Source: Acidobacteriota bacterium
GTDB lineage: Bacteria; Acidobacteriota; Terriglobia; Bryobacterales; Bryobacteraceae
Reading direction: 5' to 3'
Assembly (NCBI GenBank): GCA_018268875.1
Contig: JAFDVT010000564.1
Span: 1-9,729, forward strand
Length of the DNA stretch: 9,729 bases
Part shown: piece after piece, positions 1 to 5,163 of the stretch
Layout of the letters: every line of letters starts with the position of its first letter
Numbering within the stretch: the first letter of the stretch is position 1
The notes under the pieces: model-generated
What the model saw: the letters and a program-made list of their open reading frames with translations, nothing else
Databases searched by the model: none
Told to the model about the DNA's origin: nothing
Position numbers and translations under genes: made by a program

Positions 1-37
1 CCAACAGCCGGTCATGCAGCGTCGTGTCTGTGGTCAT
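1..37 (-). CDS. Start of an unknown leftward gene (partial)
   Basis: Only the first twelve codons are inside the window; the gene runs off the left edge. It opens with ATG at 37-35 and reads MTTDTTLHDRLL. A strong ribosome binding site, GGAGGG, lies about 5 bases upstream on the minus strand (about 43-48). It follows the SSB gene by 28 bases on the same strand, so it is probably the next gene of the recombination operon. Nothing can be said about its function. The frame call rests on the start codon and binding site alone. Confidence 0.55.
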   Translation of the reverse strand, partial: MTTDTTLHDRLL

Positions 38-65
38 GCGGCCCTCCGGGTGGCCTGGGTGAGCA

Positions 66-479
66 TCAGAAAGGAATGTCGTCGTTGAAGTCGCCGCCCA
101 TCGCAGCAGCGGGAGCGCGCTCAGCCGGCTTCGACGTTTGACGCGACTGCGTTCCCTCAGGTTTCGGCCCGATCAGCGCCAGGTTATGCAGCAGCACTTC
201 GACCGCCGTTCCCGTGCCGCCGCCATTGCGCTCGTACTCGCGCACCTGCAATTCGCCGCTGCCGCCGATCAGTGAGCCTTTCGGGAGCTCCAGCTTCCCG
301 TAGGCTTCGGCCTGCTTGCCTATGGCCTTGGCGTTGATCCAACTGGTACCTTTCTTTTCGCCCCAGCCGTAGTCCACGGCGACGCGAGCCGTCCAGATCG
401 GTGTGCCGCCTTGGGTGAATTTCAGTTCCGCGTCGGAGCCGAGACGACCGGTGAAGGACAGGTTGTTGAGTCCTGACAT
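66..479 (-). CDS. ssb: Single-stranded DNA-binding protein
   Basis: A 137-residue SSB that coats single-stranded DNA during replication and recombination. The N-terminal OB-fold (about residues 4-105) shows the usual order: an opening LSFTGRLGSDAELK, a W-I-N-A-K strand around residue 47, then KGSLIGGSGELQVREYE. A short linker rich in Pro, Ala and Ser leads to the acidic tip DFNDDIPF (130-137), the conserved peptide by which bacterial SSB recruits partner enzymes. The start at 479 shares one base with the recT stop (TAATG), and GGAGG stands 7 bases upstream, so translation is probably coupled. Being placed directly after recT and the exonuclease suggests it serves phage recombination. The length is somewhat shorter than chromosomal SSB, typical of phage copies. 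Confidence 0.95.
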   Translation of the reverse strand: MSGLNNLSFTGRLGSDAELKFTQGGTPIWTARVAVDYGWGEKKGTSWINAKAIGKQAEAYGKLELPKGSLIGGSGELQVREYERNGGGTGTAVEVLLHNLALIGPKPEGTQSRQTSKPAERAPAAAMGGDFNDDIPF

Positions 480-1489
480 TACTGTGCCTCCACCAGCGCA
501 ACGCGGCGCAGTCGGTGTTCCTCATCGGCCTCCTTGCGGTCAGCCTCGGGAAGCATCCGGATCATGTCGGCGGCGGCGTCGAGCTCGTCCAGGTTCTCGG
601 AATTTAGGATCGCGGCGATCACTTCGTCCTTGGTGATCGGGGCATCCGCCGCCTGTTCGCCTTCGGTGTCATTCGATGCAGTGATGCGGGTGAAGTCGCC
701 CTCGATCACGAGCGGGTTGTCCTGCGACAAGCCGGCGTCGGCGCGCTCGTCGTTCGAGATGGCGGATTGGATTTCAATGGACACCGGGAGCCACTTGAAG
801 AGGCGGCGCGCCACGGTCTTGAGCGCCATCGGTTCCTCGTGCTCGAACCACGGCGTGTTCGGCGGCTGGCCGGGCTTGGCGAAGCGCACGGCGGTCTTGT
901 ACCCCTGCGAGCTATCGCGCACCTTGTGCACGTCGGAAATGCTCATGACCTCGAACTGCACGCCGCCGTCCTTGAGCTTGGCAACGGCGTAAACGTGCGT
1001 GATAGCGCCACGCTCGCCCTCGGCGGGCACATGGTGGATGTCCTCGTCCAGACCGAAGCGATAGCTGAACTCGTCGCCCTTGCGAACCGCTCGCGCCGTC
1101 AGGCTCACGATCTGGCCGGAGCGACGCGCCAGGTCGATCATGCCGCGGTAGCCGACGATGAATTGCACCTCGATACGGTTCTGGCGCTTGTTCTCGAACG
1201 GGATCAGGTAGCAGTGGCCGAGTGCGCCACCGGGCTCTAAGCCGAGCGCAGCGCATTGCATGATCGCGCCGAGGAACGAGGTCTGGTCGCACTGCGCCAG
1301 CTTCGGGTTCTTGCGGACTTCGGTCAGGGCGATACGCGCCAGGCGATCGGCGGTCATGTGCTTCGGCAACGCGAGCGCCATCTGTTGCTTGATCGCGGGG
1401 TCGGTGAGCAGGCCGGCAATGGTCTTGGGCTTCTCGGTGGTGGCGACGGACTGGCCGGTCGCCGCGGCTTTGAGTGCTGCGGTGGACAT
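479..1489 (-). CDS. recT: RecT-family single-strand annealing protein
   Basis: A 336-residue recombinase of the RecT family, which binds single-stranded DNA and anneals complementary strands. Family landmarks are visible: TEVRKNPKLAQC (56-67), the run SFLGAIMQCAALGLEPG (71-87) with GHCYLIPF (91-98), the VQFIVGYRGMIDLARRSG block (108-125), and the MALKTVARRLFKWLP block late in the protein. This matches the Rac prophage RecT layout. I start it at 1489 rather than at an upstream in-frame ATG (1666), because the upstream residues are Arg/Ser-rich read-through of the exonuclease gene, while 1489 has GGAG about 7 bases upstream and the expected N-terminus. It follows the YqaJ exonuclease by 13 bases and overlaps ssb. 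Exonuclease plus RecT is the classical two-component phage recombination pair. Confidence 0.95.
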   Translation of the reverse strand: MSTAALKAAATGQSVATTEKPKTIAGLLTDPAIKQQMALALPKHMTADRLARIALTEVRKNPKLAQCDQTSFLGAIMQCAALGLEPGGALGHCYLIPFENKRQNRIEVQFIVGYRGMIDLARRSGQIVSLTARAVRKGDEFSYRFGLDEDIHHVPAEGERGAITHVYAVAKLKDGGVQFEVMSISDVHKVRDSSQGYKTAVRFAKPGQPPNTPWFEHEEPMALKTVARRLFKWLPVSIEIQSAISNDERADAGLSQDNPLVIEGDFTRITASNDTEGEQAADAPITKDEVIAAILNSENLDELDAAADMIRMLPEADRKEADEEHRLRRVALVEAQ

Positions 1490-1502
1490 GGTGATGCTCC
1501 GT

Positions 1503-2456
1503 TTACTTGACGGTGAAGGGGCGGGACGTGGTTTTGCGCTGGAACAAGCGATGCAACTTCGCGTCGTGTTCCTTGAGCGCCGTCTGGTCGAACCACGAGT
1601 AGTCGCGGGCCTTCCAGACGACGGCCACCTTCTTGTCGTCGTCGGGGATGACGAGCTCGGTGGCATCCCGCATCGACCGCTTCACGTCAAACTCAAGCGC
1701 AGCAAACTCGGCTTCTCGGGCTTTGATTTCAGATTGAATAGCGCGGAGCCGCAGAACGAGGCGGGTGAGTTCTTCATCGGCGATCAGTGCCGGGGATTCG
1801 GTGTTGCCTTGATAGAGACGGTCGAGATCGGAGAGGTTTGTCGGATCGGGGCGGACTCCGGTTTCGACCAGTTGCCAGAACGCCGCACAGCGCGCGCGCA
1901 TTGCCGCGATGGTCTCGTCGTCGCGCACGATGGGATAGGCGCGGATTTCGTCTGCGCCGAACAGTGGGGCCACGATGCAGCGATTGCGCCCGGTGACGCC
2001 GAGGCCGTGCATCGCCTGGGCCGTGTACCAGACAGGAACCTCATCGGTGTCGGCATCGCCCCACTGGCTCGCCTTGAACGGGTGGACGGTCTTGAGTTCG
2101 ACGTTGGTGATCTCGTCCTCGCCGTCGATCTTGATCTCGAAGTCGATCTCAGCGGCGAGGTAGTCGAGCTTGGGATCGACGTAGCGGTTGTTGCTGGCGA
2201 CGATCTCGACGGTATGGCCGCCGTTGGTCAAGTGCTCGACCAGCATTTCGGCGACGACGGATTCCCAGCGCTGTCCGCGCGTGAAAACACGCTTCGCCTG
2301 CTCCGGCCCTTCGAGCAGCGGACGGGTCTTGGCCTCCCACAGCGCCAGCGGCGTTCGCCACGGCGAGATGCCGAGCACCGCAGCCACGTCCGAGCCGCCG
2401 ATGTAGCGGCGTCGGTCGTGTTCTGCCGCCGGGATGATGGCGAGCGCGGCATTCAT
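1503..2456 (-). CDS. YqaJ-family phage exonuclease (lambda exo-like)
   Basis: A 317-residue nuclease of the YqaJ viral recombinase family (PD-(D/E)XK fold), expected to resect double-stranded ends and leave single strands for RecT. Visible motifs are IGGSDVAAVLGISPWRTPLALW-like sequence at 19-40, RGQRWE with E65, a catalytic Asp at D105 (AAEID), the E-L-K pair at E120 and K122 (NVELKT), and the late Gln motif YTAQAMHGLG with Q147. The last third (about 240-317) is charged and probably helical. GGAGGG lies about 10 bases upstream of the ATG, inside the end of the preceding gene. Its start is only 3 bases from the preceding stop as sequenced, or would form an ATGA overlap if the upstream C-run had one base fewer. 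It is co-transcribed with recT and ssb. Confidence 0.93.
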   Translation of the reverse strand: MNAALAIIPAAEHDRRRYIGGSDVAAVLGISPWRTPLALWEAKTRPLLEGPEQAKRVFTRGQRWESVVAEMLVEHLTNGGHTVEIVASNNRYVDPKLDYLAAEIDFEIKIDGEDEITNVELKTVHPFKASQWGDADTDEVPVWYTAQAMHGLGVTGRNRCIVAPLFGADEIRAYPIVRDDETIAAMRARCAAFWQLVETGVRPDPTNLSDLDRLYQGNTESPALIADEELTRLVLRLRAIQSEIKAREAEFAALEFDVKRSMRDATELVIPDDDKKVAVVWKARDYSWFDQTALKEHDAKLHRLFQRKTTSRPFTVK

Positions 2457-2459
2457 CGC

Positions 2460-2732
2460 TCAGCGCCCTCCGCTCGCAACGGAACCCCATCCACCCGCAA
2501 TCCAACAACGGGGGGGGGCTGCATCGTCGCGCTTCTTCGTTGCTGCCGCGTAGATGACCGCGTACTGCTGGCGCGTCACCAGGACTCGTTCCAGCTTCTT
2601 CCGTAGCGAGATCATCGTTCGGATGTATTCGCGGATCCTTTTGATCGCGTCGCGTGCCGCAGCAGGATTCTCGATCCCGCCGACTTCGACTACGACGCCT
2701 CCATTTTGGTCGAGTGGATGGGTGACGTTCAT
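2460..2732 (-). CDS. Unknown 90-aa protein; end set by a 9-C run
   Basis: I do not recognise this protein. The first 70 or so residues look like a normal soluble protein with a helical basic segment (RDAIKRIREYIRTMISLRKKLERVLV, in two parts around 28-53). The start at 2732 has an excellent GGAGG site 7 bases upstream and overlaps the preceding stop as ATGA. Near the end, nine consecutive C on the coding strand (plus-strand G at 2510-2518) are read as Ala-Pro-Pro-Arg. After it the sequence becomes RCWIAGGWGSVASGGR, which is not convincing protein. With one C fewer, the frame ends VVGLRVDGVPLRAEGAER and its stop forms ATGA with the exonuclease start, like most other junctions of this operon. 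The C-terminus given here may therefore be a frameshift from sequencing error, mutation or slippage. Confidence 0.7.
   Translation of the reverse strand: MNVTHPLDQNGGVVVEVGGIENPAAARDAIKRIREYIRTMISLRKKLERVLVTRQQYAVIYAAATKKRDDAAPPRCWIAGGWGSVASGGR
2510..2518. repeat. Homopolymer G9/C9 tract
   Basis: Nine consecutive G on the plus strand, C on the coding strand of the 90-aa gene. It is the longest single-base run in the window and falls inside a coding region, where changing its length by one switches the downstream reading frame and the site of termination relative to the exonuclease start. Confidence 0.95.
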
Positions 2733-3442
2733 TTCTTCACCTCCGTCAAAAACAGGTATTCGCAGCCCGGCGATTTGAGCTCGATGAGCGCCTGCAATCC
2801 AATGTCTGCGGCAAGCATCAACACCTGGTCGCGCGCGGCATCGGCAGCGGCATCGGCAGCGGCATAGGCAGCGGCATCGGCAGCGGCAGCGGCAGCGGCA
2901 TAGGCATCGGCAGCGGCATCGGCAGCGGCAGCGGCAGCGGCATAGGCAGCGGCAGCGGCATAGGCAGCGGCATAGGCAGCACTCGCTACCGCTCGGGCGT
3001 TCTTTGCCGCTTCCGCCGTTCCTTCTCGCTCACAACGAACCGCTGCGGCTTCCAGGGCTTCCGAATGGGCGGGAATCCGCTTTGCAGCTGCGCGCAAGGC
3101 GAGCGGGACAATCCGGAGAATCGAGCCCTCAGCGACGAGCTTGGCGAACGCCCGCTGATCGATGGAATCGCTGCCGAGTTGCGCGATGGCGAGCTTGCGC
3201 ATTCCGGCTGCGCGCACTTCATTCGATGACCAGCGCGCGTCATTCAGTCGGATCTTGAATGCCCGGACAGCGATGCCAACGCACGGCGGCTTGTCCGAGT
3301 GCGGAAGACCGTAGGCGAAGCACACTGCCGCCTCGACGCACATCTTTCCGGGCTCCTGGATTCCGAGACCCCTCACCAATCCAGCATCGACGGCACCCAA
3401 CACCTTGCGGGCGATTTCTTCGCTGACTTGAGGGGCGATCAT
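2729..3442 (-). CDS. Unknown protein with Ala-rich AA/DA/YA repeat
   Basis: A 237-residue protein of unknown function. Residues 1-150 look like a compact conserved phage domain: GKMCVEAAVCFAYGLPHSD (32-50), an ND-R-W pair near 67-71, and LAIAQLGSDSID (84-95). This resembles conserved hypothetical proteins found in many phages and bacteria, from memory only. Residues 155-202 are 24 dipeptides, each AA, DA or YA, with aromatic or acidic residues mostly every four or eight positions, which would form one long alanine helix. A short C-terminal tail (about 203-237) follows. The start at 3442 overlaps the preceding stop as ATGA, and the stop overlaps the next start as ATGA. A linker, rod or oligomerising helix is possible but is inference only. 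Confidence 0.85.
   Translation of the reverse strand: MIAPQVSEEIARKVLGAVDAGLVRGLGIQEPGKMCVEAAVCFAYGLPHSDKPPCVGIAVRAFKIRLNDARWSSNEVRAAGMRKLAIAQLGSDSIDQRAFAKLVAEGSILRIVPLALRAAAKRIPAHSEALEAAAVRCEREGTAEAAKNARAVASAAYAAAYAAAAAYAAAAAAADAAADAYAAAAAAADAAAYAAADAAADAARDQVLMLAADIGLQALIELKSPGCEYLFLTEVKK
2837..2980. repeat. 24-unit hexamer tandem array
   Basis: Twenty-four uninterrupted hexamers, 144 bases. On the plus strand the units are GGCAGC (14 copies), GGCATC (5) and GGCATA (5). The length is a multiple of three, so all units stay in one coding frame of the 237-aa gene and read Ala-Ala, Asp-Ala and Tyr-Ala. Only the codon carrying the A/D/Y choice varies; the other codon is always GCC. Longer blocks recur inside the array, which suggests growth by slippage or unequal recombination. 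Confidence 0.97.
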
Positions 3443-3675
3443 TCCTGATCCCCTTCGGCTTCTGGTTCCGGTTTTTCGACATCATTTGCGGCGTCCAGCA
3501 CCGACGCACCAGCGGACAGCGCTTCGACCAGGCGTTCCTGCGTCGCAACTTCTGCGGTGTATTGCAGGCGCGCGACGAAGCGCACGGCGACAGCTCCGCT
3601 CGTGGCGCGCACCAGGTGGCACTTGTCCAGCGCGGCGTCGTGGACGGCGTAGATTCGGGTCTTGAGTTGGCTCAT
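3439..3675 (-). CDS. Unknown small phage protein, 78 aa
   Basis: I do not recognise a named family. The protein reads MSQLKTRIYAVHDAALDK at its start, then a strand-rich segment with HLVRATSGAVAVRFVARLQYT (about 20-40), and ends in an acidic tail (DVEKPEPEAEGDQE). The pattern of a short beta-rich domain with an acidic tail occurs in small conserved phage proteins. I chose the ATG at 3675, not a longer in-frame ORF reaching 3984: the upstream part is an Arg/Pro-rich shadow of the neighbouring gene, GGAG lies about 8 bases before 3675, and this start overlaps the preceding stop as ATGA. Its own stop overlaps the next start in the same way. Confidence 0.75.
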   Translation of the reverse strand: MSQLKTRIYAVHDAALDKCHLVRATSGAVAVRFVARLQYTAEVATQERLVEALSAGASVLDAANDVEKPEPEAEGDQE

Positions 3676-3911
3676 TTCGTTGGCTCCATGTGGATAGGAG
3701 CCACGGCCACCGCCGCGGAGGGCAGGCGGAAGGGGACGACGGTAGCCGTGGCGTAAGGGGATTGGGGTTTCGTGCGGTACAGGTCGCGCTGGATAGCGAG
3801 GCCGCGCACGTAGCGGCGCTTGAACTCGCAGGGATTCATGGCGCGAAGGCCGGCGCTGACGCGGTAGTACCAGGCGATGCGTGCATCGTTGTGCGGGTCG
3901 CGGCGGATCAT
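3672..3911 (-). CDS. Unknown small basic protein, 79 aa
   Basis: Function unknown. The first half is basic and rich in aromatic residues (IAWYYRVSAGLRAMN, CEFKRRYVRGLAIQRDLYR), the second half is Pro/Ala/Val-rich (VVPFRLPSAAVAVAPIHMEPTK) and looks unstructured. The ATG at 3911 has GGAGG about 4 bases upstream and forms an ATGA overlap with the stop of the 57-aa gene, which rejects the longer in-frame ORF to 4157. Nucleic-acid binding is possible from the charge but is not shown by any motif. Confidence 0.75.
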   Translation of the reverse strand: MIRRDPHNDARIAWYYRVSAGLRAMNPCEFKRRYVRGLAIQRDLYRTKPQSPYATATVVPFRLPSAAVAVAPIHMEPTK

Positions 3912-4081
3912 GCTTGCCTCCCGTAGAGTTCCTCGTAGCGGGCGCGCTCCTTTTCGTCGAGGTCGCTGATCTCGAGCTCGACACCGCACGCAGCGACGCT
4001 GAAACTCTTGTCGTCGTACTCGCACAGGCACAGGCCGTTGTGGATCACGGCGCGGCACTTGGGGCAGATGGGGGAGGTCAT
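3908..4081 (-). CDS. 57-aa four-cysteine protein, probable zinc ribbon
   Basis: A short gene: MTSPICPKCR at the start, then AVIHNGLCLCEYDDK, ending EELYGRQA. Cysteines at 6 and 9 (CPKC) and at 18 and 20 (CLC), with a histidine at 15, resemble the metal-binding half of a zinc ribbon; the second pair has one residue between cysteines rather than the usual two, so metal binding is inferred. The second half is acidic and probably helical. Support as a real gene: GAGG upstream, an ATGA overlap with the preceding stop (4081-4078), and another ATGA overlap with the next start (3911-3908). Without it there would be a 166-base gap in an otherwise gapless operon. Confidence 0.8.
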   Translation of the reverse strand: MTSPICPKCRAVIHNGLCLCEYDDKSFSVAACGVELEISDLDEKERARYEELYGRQA

Positions 4082-4413
4082 GCGACGTCCCTCGCCATTT
4101 CGCGGTAGTGGTCGCGCATGTCTGCAGCGTCCGCTGCGTCCTTCGTCTCGGCGACATCGATGCGGCCTTCGATGTTCTTCACGAAGGTGCGAACGTGCTG
4201 CTGGAACTGGCCAAACTGGTAGCTCGGCGCGTAGCGCGAATCTTCGCTGGCCTTGCGCAGCGCGACGAGCACCTCGGCTTCCGACTCGAACAGCGCGGTC
4301 AGCATTTCGTACAGCGTGCCGTCCTCGTTCCAGCTTTCGATCAGGCCCGTGATGGCCTCGTCCTGGATTTCCTGCGCCCGGTCGTCCGGGTCAAAGCTCA
4401 GTGCTGCGTTCAT
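4078..4413 (-). CDS. Unknown 111-aa acidic protein, first gene of left operon
   Basis: First gene downstream of PL. The protein is acidic and predicted helical (DDRAQEIQDEAITGLIESWN, then ESEAEVLVALRKASEDSR, then QQHVRTFVKNIEGR and a C-terminal DMRDHYREMARDVA). No catalytic motif or named domain is recognised. The ATG at 4413 follows GGGAGAG by 4 bases and would have an mRNA leader of about 30 bases from PL. Position suggests an immediate-early product, where lambda has N, but it is acidic and lacks the Arg-rich N-terminus of N-type antiterminators, so I do not call it one. Confidence 0.8.
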   Translation of the reverse strand: MNAALSFDPDDRAQEIQDEAITGLIESWNEDGTLYEMLTALFESEAEVLVALRKASEDSRYAPSYQFGQFQQHVRTFVKNIEGRIDVAETKDAADAADMRDHYREMARDVA

Positions 4414-4450
4414 TTGACTCTCCCAAGTCCCGCCGTGGCGGTATGGGGAG

Positions 4451-4479
4451 ATAATCTAGCAAAATGCTTTCCGTGTCAA
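4451..4479 (-). promoter_or_regulatory. Leftward early promoter PL
   Basis: On the minus strand, a perfect -35 TTGACA (4479-4474) stands 17 bases from GATTAT (4456-4451; four of six matches to the -10 consensus). The expected transcript start is near 4444, giving a leader of about 30 bases to the ATG at 4413. Operator-like sites OL1 and OL2 cover the -10 and -35 respectively, so repressor binding would block polymerase. Confidence 0.75.
4454..4472. promoter_or_regulatory. Operator OL1
   Basis: ATCTAGC-AAAAT-GCTTTCC. The left arm is identical to that of OR1; the right arm matches in its first three bases. It covers the PL -10 and spacer. Its centre is 21 bases (two helix turns) from OL2. Confidence 0.6.
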
Positions 4480-4493
4480 GCTCAATGCTAGAT
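4475..4493. promoter_or_regulatory. Operator OL2
   Basis: GTCAAGC-TCAAT-GCTAGAT. The right arm is identical to OR1, the left arm to the complement of the right arm of OR2. It overlaps the PL -35 hexamer. Confidence 0.65.
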
Positions 4494-4495
4494 TT

Positions 4496-4514
4496 TAAGG
4501 GTGAATTGCTAGAA
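4496..4514. promoter_or_regulatory. Operator OL3 (half-site)
   Basis: Only the right arm (GCTAGAA, 4508-4514) matches; the left arm is poor. It is included because its centre falls 21 bases beyond OL2, the same step as OL1 to OL2. Confidence 0.35.
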
Positions 4515-4542
4515 AAGAGACGTAAGTCACAGTTCTCTAGTT

Positions 4543-4600
4543 ATGGGCCTTTCCAGCTTCCGTGGGCGATATACATGATTAGGCCGTTTAGAAAGGCCAT
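4543..4600. repeat. Inverted repeat between the operator clusters
   Basis: GGCCTTTC (4546-4553) and GAAAGGCC (4591-4598) are exact complements; the arms extend to ATGG(G)CCTTTC against GAAAGGCCAT with one unpaired base. The 37-base loop and lack of a following T-run argue against an intrinsic terminator. Function unknown. Confidence 0.5.
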
Positions 4601-4680
4601 AAATAGCGCAACGATGATCGTGGCAATTGTAGTAATGGTAATTCCGCCTGATTTCTGTGACATCCCTAATCATCCCCTGA

Positions 4681-4699
4681 CTGTAGCAATCGGCTACAG
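4681..4699. promoter_or_regulatory. Operator OR3
   Basis: CTGTAGC-AATCG-GCTACAG, a perfect 7-5-7 palindrome. It shares five of seven arm positions with OR1. It lies 22 bases upstream of the PR -35, where a repressor-maintenance promoter would be in a lambda-like switch. Confidence 0.6.
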
Positions 4700-4706
4700 G
4701 AATGAA

Positions 4707-4725
4707 ATCAAGCTGGATGCTTGAC
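4707..4725. promoter_or_regulatory. Operator OR2
   Basis: ATCAAGC-TGGAT-GCTTGAC, a palindrome with one mismatch between arms. It overlaps all but the last base of the PR -35, as OL2 overlaps the PL -35. Confidence 0.65.
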
Positions 4726-4750
4726 ATATCATCTAGCTTATGGCTAGATA
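4721..4750 (+). promoter_or_regulatory. Rightward early promoter PR
   Basis: A perfect -35 TTGACA (4721-4726) and, 18 bases on, TAGATA (4745-4750; three of six to consensus) as the best -10. Transcription would start about 7 bases after the -10, at or next to the A of the ATG at 4757. OR2 covers the -35 and OR1 the spacer and -10. Confidence 0.65.
4731..4749. promoter_or_regulatory. Operator OR1
   Basis: ATCTAGC-TTATG-GCTAGAT, a perfect 7-5-7 palindrome and the best site of the set. It fills the PR spacer and overlaps the -10, just upstream of the Cro-like gene. Confidence 0.75.
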
Positions 4751-4756
4751 TCCAGC

Positions 4757-4978
4757 ATGGATTTGAAAACATACGCCCCGACCATGCGCGCGCTGGATGA
4801 CCTGGCAAAACAGGTGGACTCATCGTCCATGTACCTCTGGCAAATTGCGAACAGGTGGAAGGGCCGCAAGGCAGGCCCGCATCTTGCAATCGCTATTGAA
4901 TCCGCGACACAAGGCGCGGTGACCCGAGCCGACCTGCGCCCCGACATTTTCGGCAAGCCCGAGGTCAGCCATGACTAA
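4757..4978 (+). CDS. YdaS/Cro-like transcriptional regulator
   Basis: A 73-residue Cro-type DNA-binding protein. It opens MDLKTYAPT, has a helix-turn-helix over about 12-50 (LDDLAKQVDSSSMYLWQIAN, then AGPHLAIAIESAT), and ends with GAVTRADLRPDIF (53-65). That order, above all the 'AVTR-x-x-LRP' close, is typical of the YdaS-like family, first known from the Rac prophage, where ydaS lies divergent from the repressor gene racR. As first gene after PR it takes the place of lambda cro, and the operators around PR and PL are its likely targets. There is no ribosome binding site upstream; the transcript is probably leaderless. The start is fixed by the conserved N-terminus. No divergent repressor partner is present. 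Confidence 0.85.
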   Translation: MDLKTYAPTMRALDDLAKQVDSSSMYLWQIANRWKGRKAGPHLAIAIESATQGAVTRADLRPDIFGKPEVSHD

Positions 4979-5099
4979 CCCCATGGAGATTCCGACCGTC
5001 CGTAGCCGCCATTTCTGGCTCTCCGTCCTGATTGTTTTCGCAGCCGCGCTCGCTTCGTGCGGGCATGACGTGGCACTCGCTTACTTCGTACTGCATTAA
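4971..5099 (+). CDS. 42-aa lipoprotein-like or membrane peptide
   Basis: A short frame overlapping the end of the Cro-like gene by 8 bases. GAGG at 4961-4964 sits 6 bases before the ATG. The peptide has a basic start (R11, R13, H14), a hydrophobic stretch FWLSVLIVFAAALAS (15-29), and then Cys30. L-A-S-C fits a lipobox, which would leave a 13-residue lipidated peptide (CGHDVALAYFVLH); otherwise it is a single-pass membrane peptide. It lies between cro and a terminator. Function unknown; Rac carries ydaT after ydaS, but I see no similarity. Good binding site and signal-like composition support it; size is the main doubt. Confidence 0.55.
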   Translation: MTNPMEIPTVRSRHFWLSVLIVFAAALASCGHDVALAYFVLH

Positions 5100-5106
5100 C
5101 CGCACC

Positions 5107-5130
5107 CCGATCCGAAATGGTCGGTTTTTT
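5107..5130 (+). terminator. Intrinsic terminator (tR1 position)
   Basis: Six-pair stem CCGATC (5107-5112) with GGTCGG (5119-5124), one G-U pair, a six-base loop, then six T (5125-5130). It sits 8 bases past the 42-aa gene and before the helix-turn-helix gene, where lambda has tR1 between cro and cII. The stem is short, so read-through is likely. Confidence 0.75.
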
Positions 5131-5163
5131 GTACCACGTCACCGTTGTTAAGCGAGGCAAAGT

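Larger units (their letters stand above)
4414..4756. other. Divergent control region between left and right operons
   Basis: This 343-base stretch holds PL and PR, three operator-like sites at each, and no gene I can support. It is clearly richer in A and T than either operon. The middle (about 4515-4680) has an imperfect inverted repeat (4543-4600) and otherwise no recognised element. An open frame at 4464-4724 (plus) runs through it but has no ribosome binding site at any ATG. A minus-strand frame shows no helix-turn-helix or LexA/CI peptidase signature. In lambda and its relatives this is where the cI repressor gene sits. Confidence 0.8.

Noticed and set aside
1260..2606. A long (448-aa) plus-strand open frame
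   Set aside because: It lies opposite recT and the exonuclease, which have clear family motifs; it has repetitive Asp/Arg/Gly composition and no recognisable domain. It is a GC-rich antisense shadow.
2837..2980. The hexamer array as a CRISPR array or non-coding satellite
   Set aside because: Units are 6 bases with no spacers, and all are in frame with a coding gene that continues on both sides.
4430..4441. CCGCC-GT-GGCGG hairpin in the PL leader as a terminator or riboswitch part
   Set aside because: The loop is too tight for the full stem, there is no T-run on the leftward transcript, and no aptamer-like structure is visible in the 30-base leader.
4535..4553. A further operator-like sequence (CTCTAGT-TATGG-GCCTTTC)
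   Set aside because: The left arm matches five of seven positions but the right arm only two, and it is off the 21-base register of the OL sites.
4464..4724. An 86-aa plus-strand frame across the control region, with a hydrophobic segment (MIVAIVVMVIPP)
   Set aside because: No ribosome binding site at any of its ATG codons (4464, 4485, 4575), the first part overlaps PL and its operators, and the last part overlaps OR3, OR2 and the PR -35. Kept only as a note; an unseen small membrane peptide from 4575 cannot be excluded.
4527..4889. A 120-aa minus-strand frame opposite the Cro-like gene as a possible missing repressor
   Set aside because: It has no helix-turn-helix or LexA/CI peptidase signature, no binding site, and reads as the shadow of the Cro-like gene and the control region.
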